A stretch of 64,000 bases of DNA from Notospermus geniculatus (taxonomy: Eukaryota; Nemertea; Pilidiophora; Heteronemertea; Lineidae), in the NCBI GenBank assembly GCA_002633025.1, contig NMRB01000759.1, forward strand, positions 176,748-240,747. Direction: 5' to 3'. The number at the start of each line of letters is the position of its first letter. The stretch's first letter is position 1. A model generated the notes under the pieces. It made no database searches, was not told where the DNA came from, and worked only from the letters and a program-made list of their open reading frames with translations. This document shows positions 35,521 through 46,942 of this stretch, piece after piece. Both the position numbers and the translations under genes were made by a program.

Positions 35521-35898
35521 AGCCGTGTTTACACCTATGCAATTTTTCCAGGCCCGGGTTCGAATTTAACCCGGATCCATTGAATTTTCTGTCCACACCT
35601 ATTATTCGTCTTACGATATTGAACGCTGGCCATGCTATTTATAGATACACCACCCATTCAATTTTAGCAGACCGACACCTGTCGGTGGGCTCAGCAAACG
35701 TTTTAGCCCGGCATTTTTCTGTCCACACCTATGAAATTGCCGGGCTAAAGTGTAATCCGGATCAGACCCGCCGAGCGAAAGCGGGCTAAATTAGTCCGGC
35801 AATTTTTAATCCGGATCCGATTTTCATAGGTGTAAACGCAAAAAAGGCGGGTCAGAGCCGGGTCAGGTCCGGCAATTTCCTCAGGTGTAAACACGGCT
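35521..35898. mobile_element. 378-bp TIR element, AGCCGTGTTTACACCT family
   Basis: AGCCGTGTTTACACCTATG at the left pairs with CAGGTGTAAACACGGCT at the right. It is CCCGG/CCGGAT-rich inside and non-coding. Confidence 0.75.
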
Positions 35899-36360
35899 TA
35901 TGTTTCAAATGGATAATGCATTAGCCTCATTCTGAATGCAGCGGGTCTGGGTGACACAACCAAGACCCCCGCTCGGTGTTTCCACAATGGCGTCTGGCGT
36001 CCAACATTTCTCGCTTCGAGCATTCAGCGAGGTAGTGCAGCGAATGTCGGCCAGGTGGATACTCAGTGACTTATCCCAACGAGGTTTTTTTACCATCAGG
36101 TACATTTCCTGCGGATAATCCGATGAAGAAAGCGCCCTGCGACCTCATTTCGACTCATGCAGCTTGCTGCTACCGCTGCACACAGATGTACACGATGTAG
36201 GCATGATGTACAGGTTTGTACACACAGTGCGTAATTCACTGATGTCGCGTCATCGACGGAGCGTCCTCCCTGATATCTCAGGCCTATTTATTGCAATCAA
36301 ACTGCACTGAAGCTATGTATAGGCTACTATGTTTAGTTTGAGGTATTTTATAGTAGAAAC

Positions 36361-36517
36361 TAAACCCTCGGCTTCGGGTCTTGGTTGCGACACCAAACCC
36401 GCTCGGGTGGAGCAAAAATTCCGTCCAAACCCTCGGCGAAGCGCCTCGGGCTTGGACTACATTAGCTCTACCCTCGCGGGTTTGGTGTCGCAACCAAGAC
36501 CCTCCGCCTCGGGTTTA
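36361..36517. mobile_element. 157-bp palindromic TIR element
   Basis: TAAACCCTCGGCTTCGGGTC with TTGGTTGCGACACCAAACCC at the left is inverted at the right as GGGTTTGGTGTCGCAACCAA and CCTCCGCCTCGGGTTTA. A partial relative begins near 35942. Confidence 0.78.
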
Positions 36518-36629
36518 ATTCCTTAAACCAAAATTGGGCTCCAAATGTTGTGCTTTTTTTGGGCCACCCTGTATAGTGCGATTGTAATCTAAAGGCGGTG
36601 ACAGACTAGCGCCAATGCGGCGCGTTCCA

Positions 36630-38070
36630 TAAAGGGCACCGCACACTAGCGACTAAAGCCCCAGTCACATATCCACTCCGGGGCCCGTACGGCGAGCAAA
36701 AACAGATATTTTGGCCAATTTCTACAGCGCCCAGTTTGATCCAGCCTACTTTCCGCCTATCTATTCAGGTGATTTCGGCATGATTCATCTTAGATCCGAG
36801 TTTCAGTCTCTAAAATCCGCAGCAAGCCGCCTGGTGAGGAAAATCGTACGGGGCCCGGTGCATTTGTGACCTAGGCTTAAATTGAGGAGACCAGCGACGC
36901 GACTGTCGATTACGACGTCGCAGGCGATAATCGCCTGTGAGGTCGCTGAGCTATTTCGCACACGACAATTTCCTAGGACGATCCGCAAACGGGCGACTAT
37001 TTTGCTGGAGACGGTCGCGGCAACAGTGGTCTGTGCCAAGCGACCAAAAGTTCAACATGTTGAACATTCGGTCGCTTGGTTGCGGGGGCTTACCGCGCGA
37101 CCAAATTGTGTAATTCAGTCGCGTAACCTAACAATCTGCCACAAAGAGGAGACCAAAAAGTAAAAATGTTCAGTCGCTGGCCTGGTTGCAAGGCCGATCG
37201 CCCAGAAAATCGCTGGAAAAATCGCTAAAGCATGGCGCACACGAGCGACTAAAATGGGGGCGACTACGGATGCGACTACTAGGTCGCATGCGATAATAAC
37301 CTTTGAGGTCGATCAGTTATGTCATCCGCGACATCACTGACCTCCCAGTGAAGCATTTGTCGCAAACGAGTCAAAAAAATTAAAAAAACTAAAAATATGT
37401 TCAGTCGCTCCTGTAGTCGCAAGGCTAGTCGCCTAGAAAATCGCTCAAAAAATCGCTCGTGTGCGCCATGCTTAAAGGGCCAGTTTGACGGGCGTTTTTA
37501 TCGCGGCGATTTCAACGCAGTTGGCGATATCGCATCAAAAACGCCCGTCAAAACGCAAAAAACTCCAACAGCGGGTGACATCGCCAGCGAGAGGAAAAAG
37601 CCATGGTAAAACTCGGTCAACAGTCGATCGACCTACGGAGCGATATCCGTTTTTACTGAGCGTTAAAAAAGTGGCGATTATCGCGGCGATAAAAACGCCC
37701 GTCAAATCGGCCCTTAAAGGGCTCCGCACACTGGCGACTAAAATGGGGGCGACTACCGATGCGACTACTACGTCGCCTGCCGTAATTACCTTTGCGGTCG
37801 ATCAATGATGTCATCCACGACATCACTGATCTTCCAAAGAAGCATTTGTCGCAAACAAGTCAACAAAAACTAAAAAATCTGAAAAATGTTCAGTCGCTTC
37901 TGTGGTCGCAAGTCCGGTCGCCTACAAAATCGCTCGAAAAAATCGCTAGTGTGCGGTGCCCTTAAGGGCTCTGCACACAAGCGAATTTTCGAGCGATTTT
38001 CTGGGCGATCGGCCTTGCAACCATGCCAGCGACTGAACATTTTTACTTTTTGGTCGCCCGTTGGGTGAGT
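36630..38070. mobile_element. Stack of head-to-tail CGACTAAA-type MITEs
   Basis: At least three complete inverted-repeat elements abut: 37228-37473 (AAGCATGGCGCACACGAGCG and inverse), 37474-37715 (AAGGGCCAGTTTGACGGGCG and related inverse) and 37716-37963 (GGGCTCCGCACACTGGCGAC, inverse GTGCGGTGCCC). Partial copies lie before (36631 on) and after (37964 on). Several junctions read TTAA and are shared by neighbours. The CGATCG-rich content comes from the family and is non-coding. Confidence 0.8.
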
Positions 38071-38262
38071 GATCGTAACATTCAATCGATTTTATAAGAA
38101 ATCCAGAATTCAAGGTTGACGACACAAAGCCCAGAGGCGAGCATGGCGAGGTAGGTCTAGGCCTAGGGCCAATGGATTGAGGGACAAAAGCCTGCCTCAG
38201 TTTTCTACTTGCCTCCCCATGCATGGCTATGGCCATGTCTCAGCTGCAGACATGGGTTTTAA

Positions 38263-38940
38263 CGCCAAAAGGGTGAATGTCGTCCTGGGTACCCCTAAAG
38301 GGTACCCAGGTCCAACCTGGGTATCCCTAAATGGCACCCAGGTACGAACTGGGTACCCTTTAGGAACCTAAAGGGCACCCAGTTTGAAATTCCCGCCTGG
38401 TGAGATACCTGAACCCCAGGTCGAATATGGTACGTGTGCTGTGGTGCCGATTGCCAAATCACCATTCTTCAATCCGTGGAATCTCAAAATTTGACTGATC
38501 ATCCGCTAAATTTTGAAAAGAAGTTTGACCTGATATTTTATTTTGATGTCAGTTTGTCTAAATTTCCCGTCATTGTCGACCTCAACATATTTGCTTTTAA
38601 CTTCGCGGACTTTGGACACAAAAATGTCATCTCTAGTAGGACGGTTATCTCTAGTAGGACGGTATACCGGCGAGATACTCTTTTAGACGCGAGTCTGGCA
38701 CTCTGGTCGCCATAATGTCATCTCCACGTGTTACGCTTGCGAGCATGACGAGCTGAACGGTAAAAGTTCCATCAACGTGGACTCCAGGTATCTCACCAGG
38801 CGGGAATTTCAAACTGGGTATCCTTTAGGTTCCTAAAGGGTACCCAGTGCGTACCTGGGTGCCATTTAGGGATACCCAGGTTGGACCTGGGTACCCTAGG
38901 GTACCAAGGACGACATTCACCCTTTTGGCGGTATTAACAA
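38263..38940. mobile_element. Foldback element with ~150-bp arms
   Basis: The arm 38263-38411 (CCAAAAGGGTGAATGTCGTC to CTGGTGAGATACCTG) is repeated inverted at 38784-38940. The arms contain direct repeats of GGGTACCC/TTTAGG. The unique centre (38412-38783) has a 93-residue open frame with no recognised domain. Confidence 0.88.
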
Positions 38941-39085
38941 CATTCTGTTCTATTGCGGATATTTTAAAAGGGTTCAAGCCGTCAAAAAATGCATTCATGC
39001 ATGCATCTCTGGCAGACGTCCCTTCGATCATGACAACAATGATGAAGGTTAAACGCACTGCATGAACCTCCACAGGGTTCACAGA

Positions 39086-39380
39086 GTACATTGCCTTATT
39101 ATGATTGCTTTTCCAATGCCTTTTCATTGCCTTCACCGAGCCTCCTCATTCATCGAACTAGGTCACATGACCAATTGCATTTTTATTGCCTCCGAAGAGG
39201 TCAGAGGTGACGTTGCCTTTTTATTACCCGGAGGCAATGAAAAGGCGTTTCAAGTATTTAAATGAGTGGCCTTTCCTTTGCCTTAGCTAATGGTATGCAT
39301 AATGCTAAAAAGCAGAGGCAATAAAAAGACAATGTGCCCTCACCTACTCAACTTCTCACAGGCAATGAAAAGGCAATTCA
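39086..39380. repeat. AGGCAATGAAAAGGCAA repeat cluster
   Basis: GGCAATGAAAAGGC and the inverse TGCCTTTTCATTGCC recur in both orientations. An ATC/ATCATC simple repeat follows at 39455-39490. It is non-coding. Confidence 0.5.
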
Positions 39381-39899
39381 AATGGCTATGTGAATGTCTA
39401 CCCTTTCGTCGAGTTCATTTTCTACAGATCATCCGCTGCCATGTCCAGGAAATGAATGTCATTATCATCATCGTCATCATCATCACCGTCCCCTGCTGCG
39501 TCAACCACAGGGCTACCCCCCGTCCACATCATTTTCCAGATTCTCGATTAGACCCGCCGCTCGCCATCCTTTGACAATGACTTGTTGCCCCACCTCATTC
39601 AGTGAATGTCTAATGTGATTTTTATCTGGTACCGGGGTATTGAAAATCTCAATTTCTAAATTCAGGAACGTGTTTTTGGCAACATGCTGTATACGGCAGG
39701 CGCACAGTGCATACCTCTCGCTAGACACTCATTACGTCGATGTCGAAATTAACAACGATCATTTCTGAATAGGCCTCATTGTAAGATGATCAGACCATGA
39801 AGCTAGAATGTAAATGTCTTTTAGATCAAGATAGCAAGGAGTTTAGATCAACATTTTCCCACAAAAAAAGAAGACGAAAAAATGGGGAAGTATTGATAG

Positions 39900-40172
39900 G
39901 GGATCAAGAGCTTAGAGGGGGCCAAAAAGGAGCAAATATTGAGACTGAGGGCGATGGGGCTTTCGTACAGAAACATCGCAGACCAGGTCGGATGCAGCAA
40001 GAGCGTCGTCGGAAATTGGCTCCACGGACAGTTGGAGGAAGGAAACACTAATGTGAGGCGACGATCAGGACGTCCCAAGTCTACAGATGCAAGACAAGGG
40101 GTTGTTCAACACTGGTCAAAAACTGATAGACAAAAACGCGATAAAAGTGCATTTGCTTTTGAATTTTTTTGA
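39900..40172 (+). pseudogene. Transposase N-terminal helix-turn-helix fragment (Tc1/mariner-like)
   Basis: The frame encodes AKKEQILRLRAMGLSYRNIA then DQVGCSKSVVGNWL, and a basic SGRPKSTDARQ tail. This is the usual layout of the paired-type HTH and GRPR-like linker of Tc1/mariner transposases. No DDE/D catalytic domain follows; the frame ends at 40172 in lysine- and phenylalanine-rich sequence. An upstream stop at 39897 truncates the N terminus. It is a remnant. Confidence 0.6.
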
Positions 40173-40387
40173 AATTTCGATCAAGAAAGTCTTGAAGACA
40201 GGCATGACTGGTAGTGAAAAAACCGGGGGAAACAGTGATAACAAAAAAGTTGAAAAAGAGTGGTCTAAGAAATTACATTTAGCATCATTACGTCATAATA
40301 TCTGTGAACAAAACTAACATCATCTGATAGCCAAGGAATTTTTCTACATATTGGTGGTGGTTGCGCCATTGTAGCCCCATACCTCAG

Positions 40388-40675
40388 AGGATTGTGCTGT
40401 GTAAGTTCAGATGTGGTAATCATAAATTACCTATTGAAGTTGAAAGGTATCATGGATTGACAAGAGAAGAACGAATTTACAATAAGTGTAATGAGGGAAT
40501 AGTTGGTGATGAAGTTCATTTTGTTTGTCATGTCCCCTAAGACATAGACTGATCCCACGATATTACTTTACTAATCCTGACATTTATAAGTAATAAGGCT
40601 CCTTTTAACGCTCCACCTAAGGTTTTAAAAACACTCTCTAATTTCCTGTCAAAAGTATTACCAGAAATCGGTTGA
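40388..40675 (+). pseudogene. LINE reverse-transcriptase C-terminal fragment
   Basis: In one frame RIVLCKFRCGNHKLPIEVER is followed by YHGLTREERIYNKC and GDEVHFVCHVP, the zinc-knuckle-like tail typical of non-LTR retrotransposon ORF2 proteins. A second, frame-shifted piece (NAPPKVLKTLSNFLSK) continues to about 40675. Stops and frameshifts show it is dead. The upstream RT domain is absent. Confidence 0.6.
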
Positions 40676-40968
40676 TTTACTCCACTTGTTATATTTAGTC
40701 TCGCACCACCAGTCTCTGATCTCGCTCCGCTTCCTACGCTTGGATCAGAGTCTGGCCCCAGACGCATCCATTCTGGTTATGCTAACGGTTCCACAGGTGG
40801 CGCTCACACACGGACGTTATGATTCAAACGCGCCATAAGTATTTCTTTGCGTACTGCAATAAAAAACTGAAACAATGTCTCAAATTAGTCTTATTGAGCT
40901 TTATGACACATTATTCTTCACATTTTAATAAGTTTCTGTATTTTTATCATCGTTCCTTCAACTTAAAG

Positions 40969-41271
40969 CAGGCCCGTAGGTAGCATAGGGACAGGGGGCA
41001 AATGCCCCCCCCCCAACCAGGCCAACTGTTCAAAAAAAATTTTTTTCAGCAAAATCAAATGGGATAAAATATCAGAATTGTTCGTGTCTCAGAGTGCAGG
41101 AAATTGACCTCAAATCGCATCTCAGAGCTTCTAATTTTCAAAATGTTTCTGGGGAGGTCCCCCAGACCCCCGCAAAACAGGTCCCTTTGGCGCTGGAAGG
41201 TCAAGCCTACGTCCGGTCAGCTCGTTTGCTTCAAATGCCCCCCTAGCGAAAAAAAGCTAGCTACGGCCCTG
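40969..41271. mobile_element. 303-bp TIR element, CAGGGCCGTAGCTAG family
   Basis: The left end CAGGCCCGTAGGTAGC and the right end GCTAGCTACGGCCCTG are imperfect inverses, flanked by TAAAG on each side as a possible target duplication. It is related to 3837-4003. It is non-coding. Confidence 0.6.
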
Positions 41272-42957
41272 TAAAGAAGGAACTGAATCGATGCTCTGAC
41301 TTAACGCATAGCTCTGTATGAATTTACATCCGGGTAAGCATGTCCAGGATCAGGTCGCGGGTACCCGGATGTCATTACGAAAATACTTCGTCTGGGGCTC
41401 GTCCCTCCCCGGTGAGCACTACTGCCACCTGGAGGGAACAGCTGGAGCTGGTCTAGTTTTATTCTGTACCTCCATCTTGTATAGGTGTATACACTTTGTT
41501 GATTCTTTTGCTCTTAGCAATTCTGTATTGTTGAGCAATAAATTGAAATTGTTAAGTGAAGTACATGTAATCACAAAATGAAAACAGATGCTCGTTTCAG
41601 TCACTTAGCACAAGGCAAGGCGCTTCCCTCTCCTGATTTATATCAGTTCGTGGTATCTCGTTTTTTGATGTGTGCTGTTTCCTGCCTGACCACAGGAAAC
41701 TGTAAAATGTACAATGTGTGCAGAGAAAAAGACGATTATAATTGTCAACTAAGTCAAAGAAGAGGAATGTGCATTGAAGAAAATGAAACATTTCGGCAGG
41801 TGGGATGTAGTATGTACCAGAGAAAGGTATGTTTCCGTCATCAAATAACGGTTCGTTGTGGAACTTCCACGCATCTAAGCAGCAGAATAATTTGCGCAAT
41901 TTCCTTTTCAATTCTCAGGCTTTACTCGTCAATAACTACGTTCTCGACCGGAAAATTCGGCTGGTTCCGTCAATCAACTACACTCAGCAAAAACCTGGGT
42001 GTTGTACCATCAGGGTAAAGGCTACATAATTCATTTCGGTGCATCTACGTTCTACATATGGGTCAGGGTGTATGTCAACCGAGTACGTGATAACTCTTTT
42101 ACCATCAAATATCATTCAAAAGGCTTCTTAAGAGAAGCACGACGTATAGGCATCTCTCTGAACTTCTTCAAGACGTTTCTGATATTTAGTCATCGCCGAT
42201 CGGGTTGGCTGATGTTTTACAACTTCGTAATAGGCCAGTTTTCAAGGCGAATAGATTTGCCAGCGACTGAAAAGTGCAAAATATTATGTGACGGTCACTC
42301 AGATTTCAAGATAGAAATATGGGAAAAAGTTCTCATTTCCTGTCGCGATCTATCCTCAGATCGTGTTTACGTTAGTGTTTATGATTTGGTCATTGAAAAC
42401 GACAAAGAAACTTTTCATTTGATAAACAACACATCAGTCTCCCTGTCTGCTTTGAGATCTAGCAAAATTTTTCGCTTTTTCGTTTCTGGTGTGGACGTAA
42501 TTTTTACATTTTCTCAAAAACGAGAGAAATCATTTATCAAAATTACTTCGTATCATTTGGTTACAGGTTATCGAAAGGCAAACATGGTTGAATTACCTTT
42601 TCCTCATCTCTCTGCATCATATCGGCATTCCGTAGGACACCCTAAGCATGAAAATATATTTGTTGAGTTTACATTGTTCGATAATTCACTGAAGTTACTC
42701 AATTTCATGGTGCCGTGTCAAACAAATAAAGGAATTGTCCTAGAAAGATATGACATGGCAGCAAAAACACCTATTGTTGATGTAGTTTTACATCCAAAAT
42801 TGAGTTCACGTTCGGTCATTTACTATAAAGCATCCAGAGATATCATATGTTTTATGAGGCAGCATTCTGGGCGGGGACGGGGTAATATACGTTTACCCGT
42901 CGTTCATCGGTATCGTGAAGCTGAACAAACATACTGAAGAGATCATCTTACAACATA

Positions 42958-43274
42958 CAGTAGCGGCCATAATTATTAGAACAGAGGGAAATCAAGTTTT
43001 GATTCAAGGCAAAATTTCCACTTCTGTATTCCAAAATCTATATCAAAAGTAGTTGAAGTCAGTCCTAGATATGCACTCCTCTAGTCTGATAGGTTTTCGC
43101 TGAATTCAGATACCGGATATCACGAGAACGGTGAAAATATCGAAATTTGACATATTTCTTGAGATTTGCTATTATGACCATTTTGTCTGGATATTTTGTG
43201 GAATTGTTTCTCTTGCAACAACATATTGAATGGGGGTATAATTCCCTCTGTTCTAATAAGTATGTCCACTACTG
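42958..43274. mobile_element. 317-bp Tc1/mariner-type MITE with TA flanks
   Basis: The left end CAGTAGCGGCCATAATTATT, then AGAACAGAGGGAA, pairs with the right end TTCCCTCTGTTCT...CCACTACTG. TA lies at both edges (42956-42957 and 43275-43276). It shares its interior with the larger element at 45625-46500 and lies between two exons of locus A. Confidence 0.78.
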
Positions 43275-43904
43275 TACATATTTTTATGCGGACTAGCGTG
43301 CACCAGCTACCATAGCCCACTATGCAAAAAAAGGTTATTTGTATTTTGTAGTATGAGGTCACTGTCACTGTCACAGTGCGAGTTTCGGATCACCCGAAAA
43401 AACACCTATTGACACTTCTAATCACATGATAGAATGTTATCTAGCCTATTCCAATATCACCAATCCATTCGCGATTATTTTGAATAACATTCTTTTTGTA
43501 CTCCTATAGTCACACATTCATACTTTGATGTATTTACAAGTCCAGCATTTTCTGATCGAACCCGCGCTTAAGTCAGAATCTAAAGATAAGTGGTTTTATG
43601 ATGACAGCGCTGGATATCTGGTAAAACTGAGAAGACCTCTTGAGTCACCTATCAATAGAGTCATGGTCTTTAGAATAGATTTATCGAAAAACATTCTTAC
43701 GGTAGTTTCAAATAATTCCTACGTAGAGGATGGAATAATTGCACCATTCAGTCATGGCGCGCTGTTCAGCCACCATTTGATATTCTATTTTCGTAAAAAG
43801 CCCCGGAGAGGATTTTTCTCTTCAATATTATACGAATTATGGTGAACTCTATGACGATGATATACCCTTTAAAGAATATACACCCTTCAAAGAAAAAATA
43901 AATA

Positions 43905-44877
43905 CAGTAAACCTCGCGTAAGTCGACACTTTCGGGACCGTGATTTTTATGGCGACTTAGTGATCTGACGAGCTATGCATACGTCGACATTTCGGCGACT
44001 AACATACAAGCCGCCATTTTGACGACTTAAGCCTGTAACTCGCCGTTTTGGCGACTTACGACTCATAAATTTGCGACATTACTTGTACATTTCAAATGTT
44101 GGCCTTTGTTCTAACCTCAACTTGGCAACATGGTTTCATTGATTGCCTGTTTTGCTCCTTAGAGCTGGCCACTGCCAACGGTAGGGCCTAGTCAAATCTT
44201 TTGGACTTGGTGTCAAACTAGCAGGAAACCAGTCAAATCCTTGGAATCCACCTGTGATATTCAACCTGATCAGGCTATTGCTTGCGACTTGCTTTGCAAC
44301 TGGGTGCCCGATGGCCGTCGTGGACGAGCTAGACGTCATTTCCGCCAAAAATATTTTTGTTTCCACCAAAGGCGAAAATGTGATTAATTTCAGGTCAGCG
44401 ACCGGTATCAGTTCCTTGCGGTCTATTCAATCGCAGGTAGCAGGTTGCAAAGCAGTAAATCGGCAGTGGATTCGTAGGAAAATGAAATAGTTTCCACTGT
44501 TGTACGAGTCAAATATCTTGACTGCAGACATGCAGCGCGATGTCAAAGTAGAATATTGATTTTGCGAAAGTGATGTGGATTCCCCATTTATCATGTTTAT
44601 AACATTATCATGTTTATATCATTATCATGTTTATAACTTACCATTCGTAGCTGTGCCGCGATCATCGCCTGTCGACTTACGCAAGGCGAAAAGCATTGTT
44701 TTTATGTAGTAGGGACCAGGATATACGACGACTTAGGCACTTTGACGACTTAGGAATGGCGACTTAGCGAAGGTAACTTAATGGCAAATATCATTACAAG
44801 AAATTGGGACCTTTTCAGCTGTGTCGACTTAAACACTTTGGCGGGTTAGGCGCCGGCGACTTACGCGAGATTTACTG
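43905..44877. mobile_element. 973-bp pogo/Tigger-type TIR element, TA-flanked
   Basis: CAGTAAACCTCGCGTAAGTCG on the left pairs with CGACTTACGCGAGATTTACTG on the right, with TA at 43903-43904 and 44878-44879. CGACTTA motifs recur throughout. The 78-residue frame inside has no DDE motif, so it is non-autonomous. Confidence 0.8.
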
Positions 44878-45104
44878 TATACCCATCAAAGAAAAAAATG
44901 TACCCTTCACAGAAAAAAAATTACCCTTCAAAGAATACAGGCACGTAGCTAGGCCATACCCTTCAAGGAAAAAAACGAGTTGTCAGTGCAGAGTCGCTTT
45001 CGAATACCGTCCCCAGGAGAACAATTTGTATCCCGACGTGCAGCGCAATGTATGCGTGACGTTTTAATTTTCCTCAAAACATTTTTGTCGTCATTGCACT
45101 TTTA

Positions 45105-45360
45105 GTTCTTTGTAAAATTCTTTGTTTTCCAGTTGCTCTTTTACAAGGTTATAGTAATAGTCTTTATCCATTATAACTGTAGCACCCCCTTTGTCAGATT
45201 GTTTTACGATGATATCTGAATTTCTCCCGAGCTCTGTTAAGGCCTTTGCTGCTTAAAGGACAAATTAGATTTTGATGATTGGTTTACAGTGAGGGGATGG
45301 TTATTAATGAAGTCTAGGTATCTGTCCAGTGTGATATTTCTGCCAGAATTATTTTGAGTT
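45105..45360 (-). pseudogene. Penelope-like RT N-terminal fragment
   Basis: On the minus strand, IVKQSDKGGATVIMDKDYYY followed by NLVKEQLENKEFYKEL can be read. The xADKGGAxVIMD pattern is the conserved lead-in to the reverse transcriptase of Penelope-like elements. A stop lies just upstream of it (KQQRP*, near 45255), and the palm motifs are absent. It is a short relic separate from the element at 27.8-29.3 kb. Confidence 0.6.
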
Positions 45361-45624
45361 CCTTTTTTGTTGCGTGTCATAGGAATATTTTCAGGACTTT
45401 CTCTGTCACACCAAAATTCTTTGAAGGAGCACGGTATTGGATCTCTAATGCGTTATTTGACTGCCGACTTAGACGGAGCCACCTAGCGGCAGCAACACAA
45501 ACTACAAAACTCCATTACAAAATGTACGCAGTAAATCGGGTCATTCGCCGAAACGTAGTTAGTCCCTTGGGTTGTGTGATGATAGCCAAAAATACTTCAG
45601 TATTCTGTATCCTACATACATGTA

Positions 45625-46500
45625 CAGTAGTGTGCATTAATATTCGAACTATTCGAGGGAATTCAGCTTTTCATTAAAGGCAAAATTTGCCGCTTCTGTA
45701 TTCCAGTATCGATATCAAAAGTATTTGAAGTCAGTCCTAGATATGCACTCCTCTAGTCTGATAGGTTTTCACCGAATTCAGATCATGGATATCACGAGAA
45801 CGGTGAAAATATCGAAATTTGACATTCATGTATTTCTTGAGATTTGCTATTATCAACATTTTTTCTGGATATTTTGCGGAACTTTTTCCCCTTGCAACAA
45901 CATGTTGAATGGGGGTATAACCTGACAGAGTTTGGAAACAGAAGTTGATATTCATACAGCTGAGATTCAAGTTTGATGTCTTTGAGATTTTCCACTAACA
46001 ATTTTGAGATTTTCCAGGAATCTTTGTATTGCTCGCCAAATGTAAGATGAAGTTGGGTCAGATAGACAACAAGATCCTAAATCAATTGCAGCAAAAAAAA
46101 TCACTTTTGACCTACATGTAGTAACTTTATAAATGTTGCAAAATCTCAAAATCGTGGTAAATCTCAATAACATGAAAAGTTGAATCCCTGCTATTTGCGA
46201 ATCAGTATCAGCATCCAAACAACGCCAGATTATACCTCGATTCAACATGTTGCAAGAGAAAAGAATATACAAAATATCCAGACAAAATGTTGATTATAGC
46301 AAATCTCAAGAAATATGTCAAATTTCGATATTGTCACCGTTCTCGTGAAATGCAGTATCTGAAGTCAGTGAAAACCCATCAGACTAGAGGAGTGCATATT
46401 AGGACCGACTTCAAATACGTTTGATATAGATACTGGAATACAGAAGCGGCTTTAATGAAAAGCTGAATTCCCTCTGTTCGAATATTAATGCACACCACTG
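45625..46500. mobile_element. 876-bp Tc1/mariner-type element, TA-flanked, non-autonomous
   Basis: CAGTAGTGTGCATTAATATTCGAAC on the left pairs with GTTCGAATATTAATGCACACCACTG on the right. TA lies at 45623-45624 and 46501-46502. Long inner arms are also inverted (TTTGACATTCATG...CTTGAGATTTGC and inverse). No transposase frame. Confidence 0.82.
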
Positions 46501-46942
46501 TATGTAATGGACAATGATGTAGCGGACTATGGTTCCTATTAACGATTTATGTAGCTGGTGAGTATCATTTAAAAAGAATCAAACACTTTCATGGCCTAAG
46601 GCGATGGAGTACAAGACTCGCTAATCTCACGAATGTTTACTGCCTTAGGAAAGTCACTTGACCTATTAAATCACGTAGTTCAACCACAGTTGTAACAGCA
46701 AGGAGTAACTACCTGTAAAAAATCCGCTTGGTAAATGATGGTTTAGGCTTTAGAAAGGCTATAGAATAATAGAAATCAAATTAGGCTGGATCTTTAGTCC
46801 ACCCGATCAGTTCTTCCTAATGCAATATTTCATTCCTTTCACACAGTTTCATCTCTATGTTATATTACGTCCAGAGCTAGAATGATATCCTGAAATGTAT
46901 CTAATGTCGTGGGATCCCATTTTCAACAGTGAATAAATTTTG

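Larger units (their letters stand above)
41578..45067 (+). pseudogene. PAN/apple-like domain gene, locus A (multi-exon, disrupted)
   Basis: Exon 1 (to 41826, donor GTATGT, phase 0) encodes FLMCAVSCLTTGNCKMYNVC then NCQLSQRRGMC and SMYQRK, the spaced-cysteine pattern of a PAN/apple domain. PAN domains usually bind proteins or carbohydrates outside the cell. Exon 2 is open to 42937; it can start at 42014 in phase 0 (KGYIIHFGASTF...), or at 41919 in a frame that soon stops. It holds a ~300-residue segment of unknown fold, distantly like 60085-61074. An exon from 43510 (acceptor CTCCTATAG) runs to 43845. A PFKE-type repeat region follows in other frames (43850-43900 and 44880-45067) and is split by a pogo-type element at 43905-44877. 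Frame changes and insertions argue for decay. No signal peptide exon was found. Confidence 0.5.

Noticed and set aside
37397-37808. Frames in the MITE stack
   Set aside because: They are explained by CGATCG/AAAACGCC inverted repeats; both strands are open for the same reason.
39455-39490. ATCATCATC run considered as a coding poly-Asp/His tract
   Set aside because: It is an imperfect simple repeat without a supported reading frame.
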